NCBI GenBank assembly: GCA_037044905.1
Contig: JBAOKB010000105.1
Location: forward strand, 434,001 to 498,000
From: Hortaea werneckii
Taxonomy: Eukaryota; Ascomycota; Dothideomycetes; Mycosphaerellales; Teratosphaeriaceae
DNA length: 64,000 bases
Reading direction: 5' to 3'
Part shown: positions 12,001 through 23,619 of the stretch, piece by piece
Layout: each line of letters begins with the position of its first letter
Numbering within the stretch: position 1 is the first letter of the stretch
Made by a program: the position numbers and the translations under genes
Notes under the pieces: model-generated
What the model was told of the DNA's origin: nothing
The model's database searches: none
Seen by the model: the letters and a program-made list of their open reading frames with translations, nothing else

Positions 12001-15000
12001 CCGCGAATCGCGCAGACGCCTGAGATAGTCTACCTCCCGAGACATATCTAGATCTCGAAGCCTATCTTGGAGGTGATTGATGACATCTACTATTGTCGAA
12101 GCTGTCTCGGGGTAGACATTAATGTCCACAGTCTCGCTGATAATCTGAAGATCCCGAGCAACTGCACCTGAGTCCTCTAGCTGAGAGCCGAAATGCACTT
12201 TCAAGCTCAAGGTAGCATTGCCGCAAGGAATGTGCTTGCCTTTGTCTTCGATCCAAAGCCTGGCACCGATATCTTGAATCTGTGCTCGAACTTCCGGTAT
12301 CAACTGGTTAGCGTTTGCCGAGCCAGCTCTGTTCGAAGCCGTAGCATGCAGCGGCCCAATGCCAAACTCAACTTCTGCAGTGGATCTGCCACGGACTCGT
12401 GGTGTGCTAGCAGCGAATCTGATCCCGAGCAAGGCGAAACGGATATCAAACAAGATCTTCTTGGCTGCTGAAGATGTCTTCTGGCCGTCTTGTGGCTTCA
12501 ATTCAAGATCGCAGAGGTGTTGTCGCACATCCTCCGTGGTATGCTTGACTTCCGAGAAGACGTGTTGCAACTCAGGCTTATTGATCACGGAGACCACCCC
12601 TTGGATAGCAGCGGCATCGATCTGGACTTGCTGAACAGTCGTCGCGATCGACAAGACCGTCTCGTCTGCGGAGGAAGTGAAGCTGACATGACCATTGATA
12701 GGCGGCAGTTGAAGAAGACCTTGTCGATGGCGTTCGTTCCTGCTGAGATTAACGAAACCGTGATCTTGCTTCCCAATATCGAAGTCGACACCGAATGTTT
12801 TCTCGCCGTGGAAATTTGGCGCAAGTCGAAAGCTGGCGGATTTCCCATCACACCGATAGCTAAGAGATTGAAGCAATGAGACTTCCAAATGAAGCGTTCC
12901 GGCGAGCATGGCAAGTTCGAGCTGTATATGCTGATCGGCAACGCTGTCCTCTTCAGCCTTTTCTTGCTTAGCCGGAGCAGGATCTTGCTGAAGAGTCTTG
13001 ACAAGATGCATAACCTTGGCGACCTCATCCATCAAGATATTGTCTACCAGATGGAGGATACCCGGTAGTTGTTCCTTGACCATGATGTCAAGCTCGTCGT
13101 AGGCACCGGCGACCACGACTGCAGGAGGCACAGTGCCGTCCTTGATCGGCTGTAAGTGATCAATGTATATACTTGGCGAAGTCAGCAGTGTCTGCAAAAC
13201 ACAGCTTGTCGTAGAGTGAAGTTCAGTGACGGCCCTGTCGATGTTGATGAGAGCGCTGGCACACTGTCCATACTTCTCGTTTGCCCGAGTCGTTCCGATC
13301 AGAGACATCTTCACGCCCTCTGCTCTTTCTAAGTGGCGAAGGTTAATTGTCTCTAGGGAGAGTGTACCGTTGTCAGTGCCGAAGACGATGTGGAAGTCAT
13401 GCCGACTAAGCTCGTCACCAATCACTTCCGTGGCTGTTCGAGAAGGTTGAGTCGGATGAGATCTTGCAAGCTGTTCGAAGTCGTCCTTGTACGGCAGCAA
13501 CGATTCCAGGAGACCCAACAACTCCCAGTTGAAGTTAAAGCCAATGGTGCTAGTGTGGAGTTGCAGTGCAGTCTTTGTGCGGGTGTTCTCTTCCACGAGC
13601 ATCAAACCAGTCGGAGTCGTTGGAGGCGTGCGATCAACGCCGAGGGAAGCCTCCTCGACGACAATGTCATTGGCAATGCCTTTGCCCTCTATAGCCACCC
13701 TGACAGTCTCGGAGCGCGCTGTCAATGCCAAAGGCTGAGCTTCCGGCTCTTCGAGTGGCTTAGCGTCTGCCTGGCTGAACAAAGTGCGGAACGCCAGAGT
13801 CTGGTTGACATTGGGCACGTCCCAATTCCGCCATTGTGCCCATGTATCTAATACTTTAGTGGGAGCATCGTGTGGGCACTCAAAGTCCCCGGCATTGTAA
13901 CGGGACATGAGCTCGTCTAGCACTTTCTGTGGCAGGTTACGCAAGACGTACCTGAATCTTGACAGTACCTTCCAAGACTCTTGATTCCGAAAGTGATCTG
14001 GAAATGCTCTCAGAATATACGTCATGCGCGAGACGAAGGAAGGGTCGCCGATCCCCTCGCTATGCTCCGTCAATGTGTAGATTAACAGCAACAGTTTCTT
14101 GCGATCCTTGTCGAGCACGGTAGAGAGCTGTGAAGACATTTCGTCGACGAGTGGAGCGAGTCTCAGGGCCAGTTGCGCAAAGTATGCCGCCTCGCTACTT
14201 AAAGCAACGACTTCCGTGTCGCGAACAGATACATGAATGGACTGCACATGTGCCACAGCCACCCAGACGAGAATGTCGTCGATCCTAGCTCTGACCGCAG
14301 GGCGGTTTGCGGTAAGCTGCTCACGAGAGCCCAAAGTCGCTTCGACGCGCTCGTTCATGGTACGAAGAGCCACAGTCTGTTTCGTGGTCTGACCGGCCGG
14401 AATGTTTCTGATCCTTACCATTTGATCCAGACCCTGTACACTGAGGTCAAGCTGATCTTGCTCGTCTTTGCCGCTGATTGGATTGGCTATCCTGATCGAG
14501 GCCGATGGAAGCATGGCCTGGATCTCCAATATACTGGCTTCGCCATTACGGGCCTGCTGATGCGCTGCAATGGTCGTCATGACGTTCAGCTGGAATGCAT
14601 CCATGACATCTTCAGGGGTCTTGGGGAGGAGTTTGCCTATGAGCTTCGATGTCATGGAAGCCATTCGTGGCTCTACATAGGCCCTTATGCCGGGTTCAAT
14701 CTTGATCATGACGCTCGTGTGTTCTGCGTCCTGGCTCAAGTCCGGGTCCTCGATCTCTTCAGATACGGAAGATGAGTCGGAGCTTGAACTACCACTAGAG
14801 CTTGTCTGAAAAGAAGGCACGTTGCTTTCATCAGGTTCCACAAGGTCTAGAGGGAAGTATGGCTCCGCGAACGAGCTCGAGAACGCCATCGATGAGGGCG
14901 GGAGACCGGCTTTCGAACGCTCATCTTCTGGCTTGTCATTATCAGAGCTGTCATTGCTAGTTGCTGAGTGGCTCGACCGTCGACTGGCTTGTCGTCTAAT

Positions 15001-18000
15001 GGAGCGGAACATGGGTTGTTGTGCTTTCGGTGCACCGCTCGACATACGTATGGAGGTGTATATTGATGAAGATGATCTCTGTGAGCCAGCGGACCGACCA
15101 CTTGCGAAGCTGCGCACAGATTTGATCGACCTCGGCCGACTCACTGGCTTACCAGCACTGGTGATGGGATATGGGAAAAAGGGATACGCAATGGCAGGCG
15201 GCTGTACGTCGCCTTCCTCTGCGTAGTCCTCTGGCAGATCTTGAGGACCATACAGCAAAAACGGAAAGCGGCCAGTTCGGCGGTCTGATTGTCGTATATG
15301 AGCCTGTTGCTTGCGTCTCTCATTTTCGAAATCCTTCTTTCGAATGACAACATCAACGGAGGCGCCAGTCTGCAGAAACGCAAAAGTGTGGGCCTGCGAC
15401 TTTTTAGACTTGCTGGAGCGGTTTCTTGAAGCGCTCTTAGCATCTACGCAAGCGAATGTAATCAGGGGAGCGAGCACAGTGATCCGCTGCGAGAAGCTGT
15501 GTCCAGCCCAGTCGCTAGTATCGACGCTGATGGGTTCGGCTGAGAAGAGTAAAGCGTCTTTGCCAACATGGAGCCAAGTCTTGATAATGTCGGTCCGGAG
15601 TGAGACAAAGGTGACGTCGTTGTAAAGGTTCGGGGAGACGACTGGCAGCGCGTTCTCGCCATCTTGAAAAGCGAATGCGAAGGTCCTGAGGGCCAGGGCA
15701 AGATCGTGAGCAAAGGCACTCGTGCACTCGCCCGTGATGGCGCCTACATCGATGTCCCACATATTGGAGTAAGAAGGCTCTGTAGGCTGCCAGCCAAAAG
15801 CACGATGGCCGTAAAGGTCGACATGACCTATACAGATCTGCGTGCTCGAAGCTGATTCTACTGGCGAATCTTCATCTCCACTAGTGGAACCGGAGAGAAA
15901 AGTGATGGGGGAGAGATTCAACTCCATATCCAGATAATAGCTAGGTATTCTGAGATCGAGGTTGGCCAGCGGCAGCTCAGCGCGAACGTATTCACTGCCA
16001 TCATACAGATTCGTGGGGAACATGATGGTCGCGTCCTCCGCAACAATGCAGAGAATGACATCCATTTCGTTGACGGCGGTCGGATGTGGCACCGTGGCAG
16101 TCTTAGCATTGGATTCCTCAAGGCTTTCACCTGCACACTGGAACTCCTCGAGCGTCTTAAAGTGCATGTAATCGCCAAAGTAGTTTTCTTTCACGTTGAT
16201 AAATTGACGGACAAGTTGACCATAAGCTTTGAGATCAAGTCCTGTTCCGACAATGTCGAAACGGAGAACGTCTGTCAAGCCAGGCTTCTCCTCTGTGTTC
16301 TGGTCGAATGATCCTTTCAGGGTCAGTCTCGGTAGCGTGGCAACCTGCTTGTCCTTGATCATAGTTTGCAGTGGATTACGAGAAGGGCTCAGCATCCGCA
16401 TCTTCATGTCCAGCGCCAGAACCTCAAAGCTGACTTCGTTCCTTTTTGGTCGGTATTGATTAAGCGGGATATGAATCAGACCGTGCAAGCTGCTGCCTTC
16501 GAGGGTCAAGAAGTCGTTTTTGTCGAAGTCTGCAGGGTCGTTGATAATATTGGCGTCGTTGACATTGAGATACATGCAGAAATTGTTGAATGTAATGTCC
16601 AAGTCGTAAAGGTACGGCACGAAAGTCCAAAATTCAGGCGGGGGCCCTGCGGACCAGTCATTGGTGATGTCCGTCATGAGGAACAAGTGGTCCCGCAAAA
16701 TGAAAAGCTGGAGATCATCGCAAACGATTTTGAAAGGCCACCTCTTAAGCTCGTTCCATCCGAGAGGATAGGACAAGTCGGCGCCCAACGTGAGTGGACC
16801 GGCTCGCCAGAGAAGACCGTGGTTTACTGAGCTGGTCATCTCTGTTCCTTTCACGTCGAGGTCCAGATAGTTTTTGAATCCCACTTGGCGTGCAAACATA
16901 TCCATGACATAGTTGACGGTAGTGTCTGCCTTGATGGTGACGTCCAGCCAGCCATATGGTCTCGAATCAATGCCAGATGGTCCTTGCTTGCCCTTTCGTT
17001 CGCGTTTTCTCTTGCGCTTCTTGCTAGACTTGCCTCCCTTGCGTGAATTGCCAGGGCCCTGATCTTGATGACTCTTGTCGGCTCTGCCCTTCCACTGGTC
17101 ATCTTTTGAGGGCTCACGAGTAGGTATCCGCAAGACGACATCATCATCCACTGACACGAAGATCTTAAATATCGTGGATACTCTAGTATCGCCTGGTTTG
17201 AGCGGTTCTGCCGGAGTGGCGTCGATACAGGCCGGAGGAAAGAAGACCTGCTGTAAGTTCATGCGTTGACGGTCCGCCCATGGTCCATAGACCACAACGC
17301 CACCGTGAACGCCGAATTCCAAGCCGTAGTCCGGTGGCTTTGTACCATTGATATCTTCGGCATACTCGGCACTAAGCAAAGTGTCGCTTTCCCCATTGCC
17401 GTCTTGCACCTTTCCTGGGATGTCCCAATAAAACCCGAAGTGCACTTTGGGACAGTCTACTAGCGTTGATGACTTCGCGTATTCAACATTTTGCCATTCA
17501 TCATGTTCGTTGTTTTCTCTGGATTCCAGATAGCGTGCGAGACCGTGCCACTGAGGCTGGCCAGGCAACTGATCCTGGAGTGCCGTTGCTTCGTTCTCAA
17601 CCGATTTCATAGAAGCTGTGCGGAGAGAGCCAGTCGGGCTCTTTCGCTGGTGAAAGCTACCAGCGAATTTATGCCAGCCCCTGCCGACGGAGTGGACCAC
17701 CTTTCTGCCAAAGTACGGTTTCTGTGGCTCTTCCAGCTCCTTTTCGCGCAAGACCTTCTTCGCGTAATCCATCTGCAGCTGTTTGAAATCACGATTGGGC
17801 TTCATTTGCACATTAACCTTTTCAAAATCGAAGTTGAATAGCAGCTTGAAGATGTCCAGTGACCCTGCTTGAGCAGCATCGATAGTCCCACCGGCCCTTT
17901 CCAGCTTAGCAGTGACGACGCTGGTCGTATGCTCATTCCCAACCGCGGCTGCGGCTCGCTTGCATTCGATCTTGATAGGGAGCACTCGGAGCCATGATGG

Positions 18001-18777
18001 GATTTCAGGCTTCTGGTAGGCGTTCTGAGTCCGACTGTCGCTCGTATCTCGGGGTCGAAGCTTTTCGCCGGGAGCATTATCTTTCTTCTCCTTCTCTTGG
18101 CTGGATGATGACGGCGAGCTGGGTGCGTCTGGTGACTGCTGAGCCCGTTGCTGGGCCTCGCGCTGAGCATTTGCCCGGTTCTGCGCGGCTTCGATGATCA
18201 TGTCATAAGCTGGACTACGGTTGTAGATAAAAGCCTCGACACCAGAGACTTTGACCGAGATGCGGCATGGCAGCTCTTTCTTCTTGCCGCCAGCTTTCTC
18301 CGCCTTGCTCGGGCTCTTACTCCTCTTCTGGCTCTTCTCATCTCCACCCGACGGACTGCTGTCGTTTGTGCTCTTGGATCGTGGTCTTGAGCCGCTGCTC
18401 GATCTCTCCTTCCGCGTATGCGCTTCCTCATCTTCACCATCGAATATCTCAGCCTCCTGCACCGAGCGGATCCAGTACCGCCAAGTAATGTGCCCATCGT
18501 GCACCAGTACTGTCACATTATGCGCATGGTACCGTATCCCTTTGAAGAATATCCGTCCTCCCAGCAGACTGATCTGCAATGCAGATATGTCGATGTATGC
18601 GCGGTATTTGTGCCATGTCCAGGCTCGGATCGCATAGGAGATGACGGTCGCAAAGAGGCGATTGAAGTAGAACAGGAAGAACAGTGCAAGGATACCGCAG
18701 ACAAGGACCTCTACCAAATAGACCCAATTGAACCCGCCGCTATATCCCAAGGGCGATGCTGTGAGTGGGTTCGCCAT
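9077..18777 (-). CDS. CSF1: Csf1 / BLTP1-type bridge-like lipid transfer protein, one frameshift near the C-terminus
   Basis: A giant protein of about 3,233 residues once one missing base is allowed; yeast Csf1 is about 2,960. The in-frame ATG at 18777 gives an N-terminal membrane anchor (about residues 15-40, LVEVLVCGILALFFLFYFNRLF). It is followed by the diagnostic N-terminal block with LLGGRIFFKGIRYHAHN and GHITWRYWI. The rest lacks transmembrane segments and fits the long beta-groove expected to carry phospholipids between ER and other membranes, including for GPI-anchor synthesis. Low-complexity Ser/Lys/Asp stretches sit near residues 115-165 and 1250-1350. The main frame derails after IYEYR at about 9560. 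The true end (VVASMQTWQG ... LPNVTHQIIIVSLLEVAKEV) is in another frame, as if one A were missing from an A-run at 9557-9562. The C-terminal motif is conserved in the family, so the gene is probably functional. Confidence 0.93.
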
Positions 18778-19146
18778 AATCAAGGCGCAAGGGGAACAGA
18801 CAGCTGCGCCCCGTCATCGTGTCATCCAGGCCAATTGCAGGGTATGCGCGTCTCCCTGAGTATCTCATTCGATCGCGACTCTGGGAAAGGTTCACTATGT
18901 CAATGCCACAGCGTCCCAAGACCGTTGCTGAACATGGCGAGCATGTGAAGGCGTTCAAGCTGGGGTACGTTATCGACGCCACATCTGCGGATCTAAGCGA
19001 GACGCGCTTGGTCGCGCGCCTACCTATACCATTTGAAACTGAGCTTGATGAACTACTACATGATATTATTTCTCCGGCACAAACCTCCAACCTCATACTC
19101 TCCAAATATGTCCCCATAACGTTTACTGTCTACTTTTGGTGCCGCG
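18778..19146. promoter_or_regulatory. Divergent promoter region between CSF1 and the RBM26-like gene
   Basis: The 369 bp separate two divergent starts (18777 minus, 19147 plus). No TATA-like element or binding site could be assigned with confidence. Confidence 0.45.
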
Positions 19147-21282
19147 ATGCATTTTGACGAGCTAGACTCGGAACCATTCAAACAATGGATCATTAAGAAG
19201 CTCGAGAACATTTTCGACGCCGACAGCGATGTGCTCGCCGACTATGTGCTTGCACTGGTCAAGACCGACGATCCGGAGCCTGTTGCGAAGGCCAATTGTA
19301 TCGAGCAGTTGAAAGACTTCCTCGGCGACAATACAGAGAGCTTCATCAACAATGCATTCCTCGCGATTGCAACCAAGAATTACGATCCTTCTAGACCCGC
19401 CCCCAAACCTGCGCCGTCTGGTCATCTGCCTTCGAGTCACACAACTTACGAACCTCCGAAACAGCGTAGCGAAAACAGGAAAAGATCACTGTATGGAGAA
19501 GATGTCACGTACCCGTACGACGGGCAAAGTCGGCGGCATGAAGACGGCGGGAGGCCGGTGAAACAAGCAAGACGAGGCGGCAGGAAGCACGAGAAGGCGC
19601 ATGGAAAGTCGTATCTTCCCAGTGGACAACAGTATGCGGATCCACTGCCTTACGTCCCGTCACAACAGCAAATGCTGCAACGACCCCCCATGCCAGGACC
19701 ACTCCCCGGCATGCAGCCATTTGACCCAAATGATCCGATGGGTTCTATCATTGCTATGGGCCAGCTAATGGGCCTTCCGCTACCACCGTTTCCCAGCGAT
19801 CAACCTCTTCCGACTCAAGCTGGAAATGGCCAGCGTTGCAGAGACTACGACATCAAGGGCTTCTGCTCGCGTGGTGTATCATGTCCCCACGAGCACGGCG
19901 AGAATCCGTACATTGTGCCACAGCAATTAGATGAATACGACCCAACTATGCCCGCACCAATACGCACTGGTCAGCTTGACACTTCTCCTGCCACTCGAGG
20001 TAGAGGCGGTCGCAGAGAGAGGGGCAGAGGGGGTTGGCGAGGCGGAAATAAACGGTCCGAGTTCGCACATGTTGGACGGATCCGGGACCCGAACATTTCC
20101 ACCCTGGTTGTCGAACAGATACCGGAAGAGAATTTCGATGAGCAAAGCGTACGGGATTTCTTCAGTCAATTCGGTACGCTCACGCACATTACGATGGAAC
20201 CCTATCAGCGGTTGGCTATTGTCGACTTCGACGACCATGAATCCGCAAAAGCAGCATACGACAGTCCCAAGAGCGTTTTCGACAACCGTTTCGTCAAGGT
20301 GTACTGGTATAAGCCTGAGAAGCTGCCTAAGGCAACCTATGGGGCTAATGCAGATGACACACTGAGCACAGAGATGCAGCAGGACGAGCCTGACTTCGAT
20401 CCTGAAGAGGTTGCTAGACAACAAGAGGAAGCTCAACGCAAGTATGACGAAGCTAGACAGCAGCGTGAGGAAAATCTCAGACGGAGACAGGAAGTCGATG
20501 AGAAATTAATACAAATGGAGCGAGAGCACAAGAAGCTAGTAGATCTTCTGGCACACAAAACCGGCGAAATCTTTCCCTCCACGATCAACGGCGACGAGAA
20601 CCCACAGACGAGATCGCTGAAGGAGCAGCTGGCTAAGCTTGAAGCCGAGGCGAAAAGTCTCGGTATTGATCCGGATAATCTGTCAGTCGCCGGTTCGCAC
20701 AGCATGTCGAATGGCTACTCAACCTCTCTCTACCGCGGCCGGGGTGGTTATCGCGGCCGTCGAGGAATGGGTTACCACCAGCCCAGCTACCGGGGCGGTC
20801 ACGGTGGCGCATTCGCGCCAAGACGCAGTGCTATCGCCTTAGACAACAGACCGAAGACTCTGGCCATCACGTTCGAAGCAGGTGATTATGAGGAACATGA
20901 AGAGAAACTCAGACAATACCTCATGTTCAACGGCATGGAAAGTGCGAGTTTGGCAAGACACCCTGAACGCGGCGACACCGCCCTAGTGTCCTTTCAGGAG
21001 CGCTACGAGGGCGAGAACTTCATGGACGCTACTATCGGCATGGGTCCTCTCGGGGCCTCAAATCTGCCCGGCCAGCTGGGTAAGTTGGATATTAGCTGGT
21101 ACTCCGGCGAGAGACCGGCTGCTGCGCCAGTTGCAAATCCTCAGGTTGTCAATGATGTGAGCAGGAAGCCTACTGCGGATGTCGAAAATGAGCACATGCC
21201 CCAATCTTCTGCGGAGGAGCACGATGAAGTCCAAGATGATATGGACACTTATGATGATGACGATTTGGATAGATGGGGCTAA
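19147..21282 (+). CDS. RBM26/27-like RNA-binding protein (PWI-like, CCCH, RRM)
   Basis: Single-exon 711-residue protein. Domains in order: an N-terminal PWI-like helical domain (about 1-75; FKQWIIKKLENIFDAD), a Pro/Gln/Arg-rich linker, one CCCH zinc finger at about 231-249 (C-x8-C-x5-C-x3-H, CRDYDIKGFCSRGVSCPHEH), an RGG/RG stretch (about 280-305), an RRM at about 317-395 (ISTLVVEQIP, FDDHESAKAAYDSP), a charged coiled coil (about 410-500), a second RG-rich patch and a second RRM-like fold (about 568-650), then an acidic tail ending DDDDLDRWG. This architecture matches metazoan RBM26/RBM27 and S. pombe Rmn1. Those proteins work with Mtl1/MTR4-type complexes in nuclear exosome RNA surveillance, so a nuclear RNA-decay role is likely. 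The ATG at 19147 fits the PWI start. No frameshift is seen. Confidence 0.9.
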   Translation: MHFDELDSEPFKQWIIKKLENIFDADSDVLADYVLALVKTDDPEPVAKANCIEQLKDFLGDNTESFINNAFLAIATKNYDPSRPAPKPAPSGHLPSSHTTYEPPKQRSENRKRSLYGEDVTYPYDGQSRRHEDGGRPVKQARRGGRKHEKAHGKSYLPSGQQYADPLPYVPSQQQMLQRPPMPGPLPGMQPFDPNDPMGSIIAMGQLMGLPLPPFPSDQPLPTQAGNGQRCRDYDIKGFCSRGVSCPHEHGENPYIVPQQLDEYDPTMPAPIRTGQLDTSPATRGRGGRRERGRGGWRGGNKRSEFAHVGRIRDPNISTLVVEQIPEENFDEQSVRDFFSQFGTLTHITMEPYQRLAIVDFDDHESAKAAYDSPKSVFDNRFVKVYWYKPEKLPKATYGANADDTLSTEMQQDEPDFDPEEVARQQEEAQRKYDEARQQREENLRRRQEVDEKLIQMEREHKKLVDLLAHKTGEIFPSTINGDENPQTRSLKEQLAKLEAEAKSLGIDPDNLSVAGSHSMSNGYSTSLYRGRGGYRGRRGMGYHQPSYRGGHGGAFAPRRSAIALDNRPKTLAITFEAGDYEEHEEKLRQYLMFNGMESASLARHPERGDTALVSFQERYEGENFMDATIGMGPLGASNLPGQLGKLDISWYSGERPAAAPVANPQVVNDVSRKPTADVENEHMPQSSAEEHDEVQDDMDTYDDDDLDRWG

Positions 21283-21873
21283 AAGAGTCTCTGAATATGT
21301 AGATGGGTTGTACGACCCATGGTAGCTCACGGAACGCCGAGCGCGTACTGTCAAGAAACAGGACATCATTCCGGGCTCTTCCATAGCAACTTCATGATGA
21401 AGTCTCGACCTTTGGCGGCTCCGCGTTTAGGAGTCTATCCGAACTCATCTTTTAAATTCGTGACATTGCTTGTAGGCATTCAGGGTATATGTCAATCACA
21501 CTCTTATCATTGTGACCCTCCATCTACCTGCAGTACCGTGTTTAACGTCGTCTCTGATAATAAGATAAGGTTGCGCCGCTCGCGTCTTCCCAATGCGCCG
21601 GCGTCGATCTGCCGATGCCATTTTCTGGGGCGTGAATCCTCCACATTCAACCACGCGACTTCGGCGCGTCAACCATAGCCATATGGCCTGATAAAGAGAT
21701 CCATTTGGATCCTCGGATGCATCTAGATGAATCACGGTCGCCTGAATAGGTATTGCGGCTGCATCATGCGTTGGTTGTTAATCGCAGGAATATAGTGCGA
21801 GGCCGAAGATAAGCGTTCTGCCGGAACCACCTCAGCCTTCCAACCTCCGTCCATATCAATTGGGCAACTCACG
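21283..21873. other. Intergenic region
   Basis: 3' flank of the RBM26-like gene and promoter of the PGAP4-like gene. Only short incidental ORFs are present. Confidence 0.45.
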
Positions 21874-23211
21874 ATGCGCCAGACACTCGCTGGATTGATC
21901 CCAAACAATACGCTCACTTCTCAAAAGCCAATCTTCCGCCTCATCCTCGACCTCGCCAATTCTATCGCCGGGCGTACACTAGCTTGCACTGTCTTGATCT
22001 GGCTACTAATCTTCGCCAGCTGTAAGCAACTGCTATGGCGGGATCCGCATGCAGCGTTCTTCAGCGAGGAAGGTGTATATGATCTAGGATACAGCAAAAC
22101 ACGTCAGGAGGAGGCACACGGGTACATCGACCGCGCTGGAGGAGCTGATGGAGCTTTCGCAGCCCCTACAGGTCACGCCAAACAGCCGCCTGTCATCTGC
22201 GCTGCTGTCACGACGTTCAAGAGGGATCCTATCAACTACCTGAACGAGACGGTAGGTACTATGTTAGAGGGTCTGACCCCCGAAGAGCGCAGTGCCCTAG
22301 ACGTCAGGCTCCTCTTCGCTCACGTCGATCCCACCATCCATGTAGATTGGAACAGCAGCTGGTTACAAGCTGTAGACCACTGGTCTGGGTATAATGTCTC
22401 CAACGCACAGCTCGACCAGATCCGCGAGTGGGAGCTCGCGCCCAACTACTATGCCAAGGGCGTGTACGACTATATTTACGTGCTCCGCGAGTGTCTTGAT
22501 CAGACGACCGCGCCATACATCGCCGTGTTCGAAGACGACATCATCTTCGCGGATGGATGGCTTGCGAAGACTTTCAAGGCCCTGGCGGATTTGAGGGAGC
22601 TATCGGATTCCTGGCTATACTTACGATTGTTCTACACCGAGACGGCACTCATGTGGCAAGAGTCGGTGGACTACTGGTACGGACACAAACTCGTGACGTT
22701 CAGCCTCGCCATGGCAGCGACGCTAGGCGCCTTACTTCTCATCCGACGCACAATCCGGCCTTCCCGCCGCTTCCTCGACAACCTGACCATCGCAGTCGTA
22801 GTGTGCGTCACGGTCCCCATGTCCATAGCCCTGACCTTCATGATCGGGAAATACAACCTCATGCCGCTCAACGGCCTCGAACGCATGGACAAATACGGCT
22901 GCTGCACGCAAGCGCTGATCTACTCCCGCGCGTCCGCCCACCAGGTGGTCGAGATGCTGCAGGACCGCGGCTCCGGCCAAACGGACTCCCTGATCGAAGA
23001 GTACGGGACTAAGAACGGGCTGGCTAAGTACGCTTTAGCGCCCCAGGTGGTCCAGCATGTCGGCATCGTCTCTAGTCGTGATAATTTGGAGGCGAATACC
23101 CGCAGTACTTGGGCTTTTTGGTTTGAGACGCAAGACGCGGGGAAGTTGAAGAAGGAGCATTTGGATCTGGCCAAGGCTGGGATTTGGCGGGCGACTTCTG
23201 ACGGGGGTTAA
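21874..23211 (+). CDS. PGAP4/TMEM246-like Golgi glycosyltransferase
   Basis: Intact 445-residue ORF. A signal-anchor segment lies at about 35-52, followed by a luminal GT-A-type domain. An ICAAVTTFKRD strand is near 110 and an acidic FEDDIIFADGW motif near 219 corresponds to the metal-binding DxD-type site. Two closely spaced hydrophobic helices (about 270-288 and 303-325) interrupt the catalytic domain, which then resumes with GCCTQALIYSR and a DSLIEEYG segment near 370-385. A glycosyltransferase domain split by two membrane helices is the hallmark of PGAP4 (TMEM246), which adds GalNAc to GPI anchors in mammalian Golgi. Fungal relatives exist but their sugar is not established, so only a GPI side-chain role can be suggested. 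Csf1, which supplies lipid for GPI synthesis in yeast, is encoded 3 kb away; this may be coincidence. Confidence 0.8.
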   Translation: MRQTLAGLIPNNTLTSQKPIFRLILDLANSIAGRTLACTVLIWLLIFASCKQLLWRDPHAAFFSEEGVYDLGYSKTRQEEAHGYIDRAGGADGAFAAPTGHAKQPPVICAAVTTFKRDPINYLNETVGTMLEGLTPEERSALDVRLLFAHVDPTIHVDWNSSWLQAVDHWSGYNVSNAQLDQIREWELAPNYYAKGVYDYIYVLRECLDQTTAPYIAVFEDDIIFADGWLAKTFKALADLRELSDSWLYLRLFYTETALMWQESVDYWYGHKLVTFSLAMAATLGALLLIRRTIRPSRRFLDNLTIAVVVCVTVPMSIALTFMIGKYNLMPLNGLERMDKYGCCTQALIYSRASAHQVVEMLQDRGSGQTDSLIEEYGTKNGLAKYALAPQVVQHVGIVSSRDNLEANTRSTWAFWFETQDAGKLKKEHLDLAKAGIWRATSDGG

Positions 23212-23619
23212 AGGTTGACGACATGTCGGAAAGGCTGTTTTGCGAATTGCAGTGATTGCTGGCACCTCTGCTACCCCTAACGAGTGAGAAACGAGAGCTC
23301 ATGTTTGGCTCGCGGCAGGCAACACTGGATCGCAACCAATGGCAGTCGGTATGTCGGTTTACGCGCTGCACGTTCCCGTCTTTTCTACCTGTATGTTGCC
23401 GCGTGCCATGCATCATAGACATGACGCATTATGCATCAGGGGTTACAAACGGAGACGAGGTACCGGAGCTGTTCAGCTCTTTCTCGCTCTTCCTCCCGCC
23501 CTCTTCGTTCTCCGCTGTTTCCGTTCTCCCTCTCTCGCGGACCTGGACGCCTTTTTCAAGATCTCAGCTCATTGCCCTCCAACAGGCCAGAGACGACGAC
23601 AACATCAACGCAATTCACC
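23212..23619. other. Intergenic region upstream of the first tandem paralogue
   Basis: A 408-bp spacer with pyrimidine-rich stretches near 23470-23560. No gene is seen; it probably holds the promoter of the next gene. Confidence 0.45.
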
